From: Streptococcus mitis
GTDB taxonomy: Bacteria; Bacillota; Bacilli; Lactobacillales; Streptococcaceae
Assembly (NCBI GenBank): GCA_018364455.1
Contig: JAGZLW010000062.1
Coordinates: 1 to 8,701 of the forward strand
Direction of reading: 5' to 3'
Length of the DNA: 8,701 nt
Shown here: in pieces, positions 1 to 6,600 of the stretch
Layout: every line of letters starts with the position of its first letter
Numbering within the stretch: the first letter of the stretch is position 1
The notes under the pieces: generated by a model
Told to the model about the DNA's origin: nothing
Seen by the model: only the letters and a program-made list of their open reading frames with translations
Databases searched by the model: none
Translations under genes and position numbers: made by a program

Positions 1-690
1 GGCTACCGCACTTGTTGATGCTGATGTAGAAGCTACCGCACTTGTGCTTGCTGATGTAGATGCTACTGCGCTTGTTGACGCTGATGTAGAGGCTACCGCG
101 CTTGTGCTTGCTGAGGTAGACGCTACCGCACTTGTTGATGCTGATGTAGAAGCTACCGCACTTGTACTTGCTGAGGTAGACGCTACCGCACTTGTACTTG
201 CTGAGGTAGAGGCTACCGCGCTTGTGCTTGCTGATGTAGAGGCTACCGCACTTGTTGATGCTGAGGTAGATGCTACAGCGCTAGTACTTGCTGAGGTAGA
301 CGCTACTGCGCTAGTCGATGCTGAGGTAGAAGCTACAGCACTTGTACTTGCTGAGGTAGACGCTACCGCACTTGTGCTTGCTGAGGTAGACGCTACAGCA
401 CTTGTACTTGCTGAGGTAGAAGCTACAGCACTTGTGCTTGCTGAGGTAGACGCTACGGCGCTAGTTGACGCTGAGGTAGACGCTACAGCGCTTGTGCTTG
501 CTGAGGTAGAGGCTACGGCACTTGTACTTGCTGAGGTAGACGCTACCGCACTTGTTGATGCTGAGGTAGACGCTACGGCGCTAGTACTTGCTGATGTAGA
601 TGCTACCGCACTTGTGCTTGCTGATGTAGACGCTACGGCGCTTGTGCTTGCTGATGTAGACGCTACGGCGCTAGTCGATGCTGACTCAGA
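1..690 (-). repeat. SRR2: 23 tandem 30-bp units encoding STSASTSAVA
   Basis: The period is exactly 30 bp and units start at 1, 31, 61 and so on to 661. Every unit from 1 to 660 encodes S-T-S-A-S-T-S-A-V-A. The unit at 661-690, first in protein order, reads S-E-S-A-S-T-S-A-V-A. Four Ser and two Thr per ten residues make this an O-glycosylation substrate of the SRR type and an extended stalk carrying the binding region away from the wall. Codons vary: the fifth residue is encoded by TCA, TCG, AGC or AGT in different units, while the Val codon (GTA) and two Ser codons (TCT, TCA) never change. The block is richer in G+C than the rest of the gene. It continues past the left edge, so the copy number is a minimum. 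Confidence 0.97.
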
Positions 691-3600
691 TGCTTTTTGA
701 GACTTGTAATCTGAATCATCTAATGTTGGCGTAACTGTATCAACAGTATTATCATCGTAGGTAACGGTTACTACTCCACGTTCATTAACAGAGATTGATT
801 TAATTTGTTTACCAGCATTTAGTTTTTCAATCGCTGCGCGAATTTTTTCTCTATCTTCGGCTGTTGGATTCGTTTTATTTGTTACCTGAATACTTGCTGG
901 TACATCTGGTTGATATTTCTCGTTTAGAGGAGCTTGTTGGAGTCCATATTCGACAAAATTAGTATTATCCGACAAGTCACGAACTCTTGCAAATCGTGTC
1001 CACTTATTACTTGCACTATATGGTTGAGTAGGATTATAGGTTCCTTCTTCTGTCAATTGACGTGTGTCTGGTTGAGCGACTGAAGCATTGGTAACTGTAT
1101 TAGTCGTCTGTATCGCAAGACCCTTTTCTGCATATGGACTTGGAATGAGATTTGTCGTTGCATACTTCGGATCTTCATTAACAGAATTATTCCATGCCTC
1201 AATATTTTTAACCTTACCACTGTTATCAGTAGTTGTTACAGTCACACGGAATTTATCTCCAGCATAGATTTTACTCTTGCCATCTGTCGTCTTAGGAGCT
1301 TCTACCCATTTATCTTTCGCCTTGTCATACACTTCAACCTTAACAGTAACATTAGGCGCTTCAGTTTCCTTAGTAATTTCTTTAGTCGTTGATGTGCTAA
1401 GGGTCTCTGGATTTCCTTCAGGATTTGTAACAACTTTAGTTTGTGTAGCCGTTACAGTTCCCTTTGGAAGCAAACCGTTAGCATCTGCTAATTCATCCGC
1501 TCCAAATGTGACACTTGTAGCACCAGCTGGTACCACCTTCGGAGGGAAAGTCTTATCACCGATTGTCAAGGTTACTGTCGCACCTGGTGCCACATCTGTC
1601 ACTGTAATACTACGGTTTGGAAGACCACCTGTATTTGTTACTTGATCATCTGCGATTTTTGGTGTTTTTAGGTTGACTTTGATGGTTACTGGAACTGTTC
1701 GACTGTTTCTAGGCTTATCACCTTCTGTAGTACTTTTCGGTAGAGTGACTCTGACATTTCGTGTATAGTAGCCCGGAGCCGCAACGATGGTATCCGCATC
1801 TAGGGCTGTTGTCCCGTCCCATGCAAAATCGACACCATCTGGCATTGGAACAGTCTGAGTAGTCGTCGTACCAGAAGCAGCTGTAGCAGAGTTAGCCTCC
1901 GTACTTGAAACAGCTGTAGCAGTGCCATCAGTAGGATTCGTAGTAAGAACGATATCTGTATTCTTAATGGCATTACCTGGAGTGTTAATAATATCTGCTA
2001 GTGGGCCTGTATTCCCAACTGTTGTTTCATAAACTTTCTTAGCTACTGGATCCACTACTGAGTAGTCAAAGTTTACAGTACTTGTTAAGGCAGGATCACC
2101 ATTTGATGCATTACCGAAACGTCCTCTAGAATAGTTGGCAACTGCGGTATAGGTCGTATTGTGGGCTAGAGGTTGGTTATCCGCATCACTTACCTTAGTT
2201 GTGTGCCATACGTTACTAAAGGTAGTATTAACCTTCTCAGTTTGAATAGCATTTTCATCATTATTTAGCTTGTATTTAAAGGTTAAGCTTGACAATGAGT
2301 AGCTACCTGGGGCGTTCGAGTCATTAAGTCTATCATTATTTACATATAAGTTAGAGAATCCACCAATGTTATTGGCATAGCCACCACCTGTAACCGAATC
2401 CGTTCCTCTATCTGCTTTAAAGGCGTAGAATTTACCAGTTTTACCATCTCGTGTGAATGTTTCAAGCTTTTTGAGAACTGTATAGTTGTATTCGATATGA
2501 GGGGTAACTGTACCGTCTGGATGCTCAACTTTTAAGTAAGCTGTACGATTTCCAATCTCATTAAAGGTAGGAGCTGTTTCCCATGTAACTTTTGTACCTT
2601 CTGGTAGATTTTTTCCACCAATACCACGAACAAAGGTAAGGAGATTCAAATCATTTACATTTTCATCTTGTACAGCATAGAATCTATCAGAAACTTTTTC
2701 TACTGCATACTTAACGTTTGGACGAACGAGATTACTTGTTCCATCCAAGTAGTTGATTGTGACTGATCCATCATCATTTTGAGTGTATGAATCAATTTGC
2801 TTGTCCGCTTTTGGATTTGATGCTTTGATTGCTTCAAATACTTTAGCCTTTTCTTCTGCTGTTAAGTTGTTTACATCTGCAACTTCAAACTTAGTTTTTG
2901 GATCTACACCTGGATGTTTCTCTGACAACTTACCTTGTTTCAGACGGAAGCGGCTACCCTCAGAACGGTTTCCTACTGTATCTTCTGCGACAATGGCACG
3001 AGTAACGTGTTGACCATCGCCATACTGAAGATTTGCATTCACTGTACCAGTTTGAATGACTGTTGCTGGTGATGTTGCAGTAGCCGGTGTAACTGTTGTG
3101 ATATTATTTGGCGCAACAGTTCCCCAAGTACTATGTAGGACATTATCTGTTTCTGATGCTGTGTTTGAACCTTGTCTTACGACAGTATTCGCAATCTTAT
3201 CACTGTTATCTGTGAATTTAGTTGTAAAGCGAAGTTGATCACCTGCATAGAAAGTATGTGTTGTAAGACCATTTGCGTCAGTTGTTTTTGGAACTGGAAC
3301 CCAACTACCATCCTTTTGTTTAACTTCTACAACTGTATCCTGAGCTACTGGAGCTTCCGTTTCACGAGTAATCGTTCCAGTTGCTGTTGCAGAGGTCAAG
3401 ACCTTATCTGTATTATCACTAGGATCACGACGTGTAACTGCCTGATTAACAGTGATATCCCCTACTGGAAGAAGACCATTATTAGCTGCATAGACTGGTT
3501 GTAAGTCAGTAGCATCAAAGGTTACACTTGTAGCATTAGATCCAGCTGTCTTAGTGATTGTTTTACCAGCAATTGTAAGGCTAACTGTCGCACCTCCGAC

Positions 3601-6600
3601 AACATTGTCAATCTGAATAGATTGATTTGGCAAACCACCTTTTTCAGAAATTGTATTTTCTACAATAACTGGTGTTTTTGGATTAACTTTAACAACTACT
3701 GGAATTTCAAAGTTTGCTTTATCAGATAATTTATGAATTACCGTACTTGAATCAGGTGGAAGCTCCATATTAACTCTATGGATAGAGAAACCTGGATTCG
3801 CAACAGTTGAATCATTTGGTTGTTCACCTGCGTGCCATGTGTATTTCGTCGCATCTGGTGCTTCTGTTCGTCCGTCTTTAGGAACTACAGCATCTTTTGG
3901 AGCTGTTACCATGCTACCAAGTCCAGCAAGGTCACCTTGAGATGTTTCAAACACTTGCTTAGCACCATAATCATAAACTGAGTAGCGCCATGTTGTTGAA
4001 CTTTCAAGAGCTGGATTATCTGCAGTTACCGCACCGAAACGCCCATTTGGATAAATCGCTGTCAGCTTGTAATCCGTCTTATGAGCCATGTTGTCTACAT
4101 TCCAGACTCTACTAAAGTAATCATTACCTACAGGTGTTGTTATGTTCTCACCTTCGTTATTTAAACGGTAGTCATATTTCCACTTAACAGGTAGCCCATC
4201 AAAACCTTGGCGGTTAGCCAGATTTGTATAAACATATGTATCTCCACCGATCTTATTGAACGTTTTGAAGGAGTGGAAGTTACCTGTTTGACCATTATTA
4301 GTCAGAGTTTCTAGTTTTGGATAGACTTGGTAAGTGTAGTTCAAGTCTTTTGTAGAACCATCTGGATAAGTAATCGTAACAGCGGCTGCTTTTCCTGAAC
4401 CAACTTCACCTGTCGTTGGTGCTGTTTTCCATGTGACTTTAGCTGTTTCTGGAATAGTACCATTGACGAAGTCTCTCGGAGTTAAGTTCGCAACAGCTTC
4501 ATCTTTAATAGCATAGAAGTTACCATTATTTTTAGTTGTTACATTATACTTGTCAGCCTGACTTTGAACAGCGATGGTAATTGTTTGAGTTGAAGTATTG
4601 CCACGTTTATCTTTGGCAACAATCTTCACTGTAGACGTACCTTTACTTGTAGGTGTTCCAGTGATTTTACCATTTTCATAGTGCAACCCTGCAGGAAGGC
4701 CTGTAATCACAACACCGTCTGTATCAGCCAGACCAACACCCTCATCGACAACTGTCAATGGAATATCCACGTGCTCACCTGATGTTGCTGTCGCATTGTT
4801 TGCGGTAATTACTGGAGCAGTAGTATCTCCTGCTACCTTACGGGCAGTTGACGTATCACTTGGATAACCATCTGAGGTACGAGTCGTCGAAGTGATGGTT
4901 GTATTTGTAGCAACAGCAGCATCTGTAAATCTCACCTGACCAGTAGTCTGATCAATCGAAACACCTGTAGGAGTTTCATTCAAACTCCAGCGACCATTTG
5001 ATTTTGTAGCTGTCAATGTTTTCGAAGCATTTGTACCTTTTTGTGTATAGGTAATGGTCATCTGATTGACAGTGCTTTCTGAAGTTTTTGGAGCTACTGT
5101 CGCGTTACCAAAATCGTCCACGTTAATGGCTGGTTTTGTTGGTCTAGCAACCAAGGCAACTTGAATTTCTTTATCAGTCGCAAAGACTGTACGTGTTTCA
5201 CTGCTTGTATCCTTGGTCTCTGCTGGGAATTCTGCAATCGCATTATGCGTCCATTTACCTGGAGCTTGTAATTGTTTGTCATTACTTACATCATAACGAT
5301 TGGCATCCTTCCACTTGAAGGTCATACCACCTGGGAAGTAAGTATCACTTTGTTCTGTACCAGTTGCAATTCCTGTTGTTGCAATATATTGGTGAGCATC
5401 CCCTAGAGTATCTCCAACGTTTTTAAATACTTCCCCATTAGTAGCAGTATTTTTACGAACAACATCGACCACGCGGTACTTCATGTAACGAGTTGTTTCA
5501 GTTGTTCCATCTGATACGATAACTTCAGCTGTGTGAGTGCCAAGCGTTTGGTCATCATTTACTCTTCCATCAATCAGACGTCCAGAATACTTGTTGCTTT
5601 CTGTTTTACCTGTTTGCTCTGTAAAGTTTCCTGACGTCACACCACCTGGTAGGTTTTTAATCTGCAATTTAGTCAACTTACCTGAGTTATCCCAAGCCTT
5701 AACGATTGGGTTAAAGGTAGCGCCACGGTAGACTGTAAAGAGCGGTGCATCCGAATCAGTAGGACGAGTTGTAGGAAGTGTTTTTCCTTGAACTGTCACA
5801 TTCGGTGCAATACGGTCACGAACGTTAAAGTTTACTGTAACTGTATCTGTCGAACCATCTGGGTAAGTTACCAAGATGTCACGCGTTTGTCGACCTGCTG
5901 TCCAGTTAGTTGGCTCATCTCCAACCCAAGCATAAGTTGTCTTCGTTCCTGCAGTTGTACCTGTAGTTGGAAGATTTGATCTGTTAGTGATATAAGTTTC
6001 AGGATTATCGAAACGAACACGTCCATTTTCTTGGATATCTACGTTTTGTGTTGTAGTTGTTGGTGTGTACTTATCTGTTTGAGCACGGAACTCAATACGT
6101 AGTTTGGCATTGTTAGTATTGTCGTTTTGACCGTTGTTATTTGTCAAACCAACTTGGTCAAAACCAGAAATATAACGATCCCAACCATCTGGAACTCGTG
6201 TATAATCTCTACCAACATGACCACTAATGTTTACTTTAGTTGGATTTTTTGCTGTTGCATTTCCATTTTGACCAAGTTTGTTTTGATCAGTAGTAAAGCG
6301 AATCTCTGTCTTTTTACCTGTGTCAACAATGTCCGCAGTTTCAAACTTGTTAGTTGGTGCTGTATTTTTACCATTTTCAAACACCTTAACCTTATCCAAG
6401 CGTCCACTGTTATCTGTCATCTTCACATCAACATTGAACTCTTCTTCACGGTAGACAATCACTTTACGATTTGCCATATCAACCGTTGCCCCTTTATTGG
6501 CTACGATTTCCGTAATCTGTGGTTTTTCTGTATCTGTGAAACGAGCTCGTACAGTGTTACTGAAAGCAGACTCAACATAAGTCTTCGTGATTCCGTCCTT

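Larger units (their letters stand above)
721..2718 (-). repeat. Tandem module B (second copy of a ~610-665-residue multidomain module)
   Basis: Residues 1995-2660 repeat the domain order of module A. Matched landmarks (A versus B) are FYAIKDE / FYAVQDE, KVTWKTAPT / KVTWETAPT, KLETLTNNGQTGNFHSFK / KLETFTRDGKTGKFYAFK, NGRFG / RGRFG, KTPVI / KTPKI, GGLPNQSI / GGLPNRSI, ANNGLLPVG / ANGLLPKG, TEAP / TEAP, YAGDQLRFT / YAGDKFRVT, TDNS / TDNS. The spacing between matches grows from 612 residues at the start to about 665, so B has gained insertions, mainly between YVDP-like and Rib-like parts. The module ends 30 bp before SRR2, joined by a D-D-S-D-Y-K-S-Q-K-A linker. The copies are well diverged, so the duplication is old or the copies have specialised. 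Confidence 0.9.
2719..4554 (-). repeat. Tandem module A (first copy of the multidomain module)
   Basis: Residues 1383-1994, adjoining module B with no spacer. Domain order: YPDG-like, beta domain, Rib-like, Ig-like, Siglec-like, Unique-like. Similarity to module B is visible by eye through the whole length but concentrated in short motifs, so the copies cannot be a recent duplication. Parts of the same plan (Rib-like, Ig-like, Siglec-like) also occur once upstream at 6978-6061 without the Unique-like end. The protein therefore seems to have grown by repeated duplication of one glycan-binding block. Confidence 0.9.

Noticed and set aside
1..690. CRISPR array or replication iterons
   Set aside because: The 30-bp units are contiguous with no unique spacers, keep a protein frame and encode a classic SRR sequence.
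44..700. Plus-strand open frame of 218 codons with Ala/Leu/Val/Asp repeats
   Set aside because: It is the antisense image of SRR2. The 30-bp period with restricted codons keeps stops out of this frame, and it has no ribosome binding site context or independent features.
661..720. Frameshift or pseudogene break at the edge of SRR2
   Set aside because: The change from G+C-richer repeat to unique sequence is in frame, through a linker D-D-S-D-Y-K-S-Q-K-A into the first decapeptide unit.
2719..2904. Rib or YPDG repeat reading of the D-G-T hairpin
   Set aside because: The preceding amphipathic helix (L-T-A-E-E-K...A-S-N-P) is not part of Rib/YPDG domains and fits the Unique domain of SRR adhesins better.
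2340..5282. Short minus-strand frames at 2340-2528 and 5094-5282
   Set aside because: They lie in a different register inside the continuous adhesin frame, whose translation there matches recognised repeat domains.
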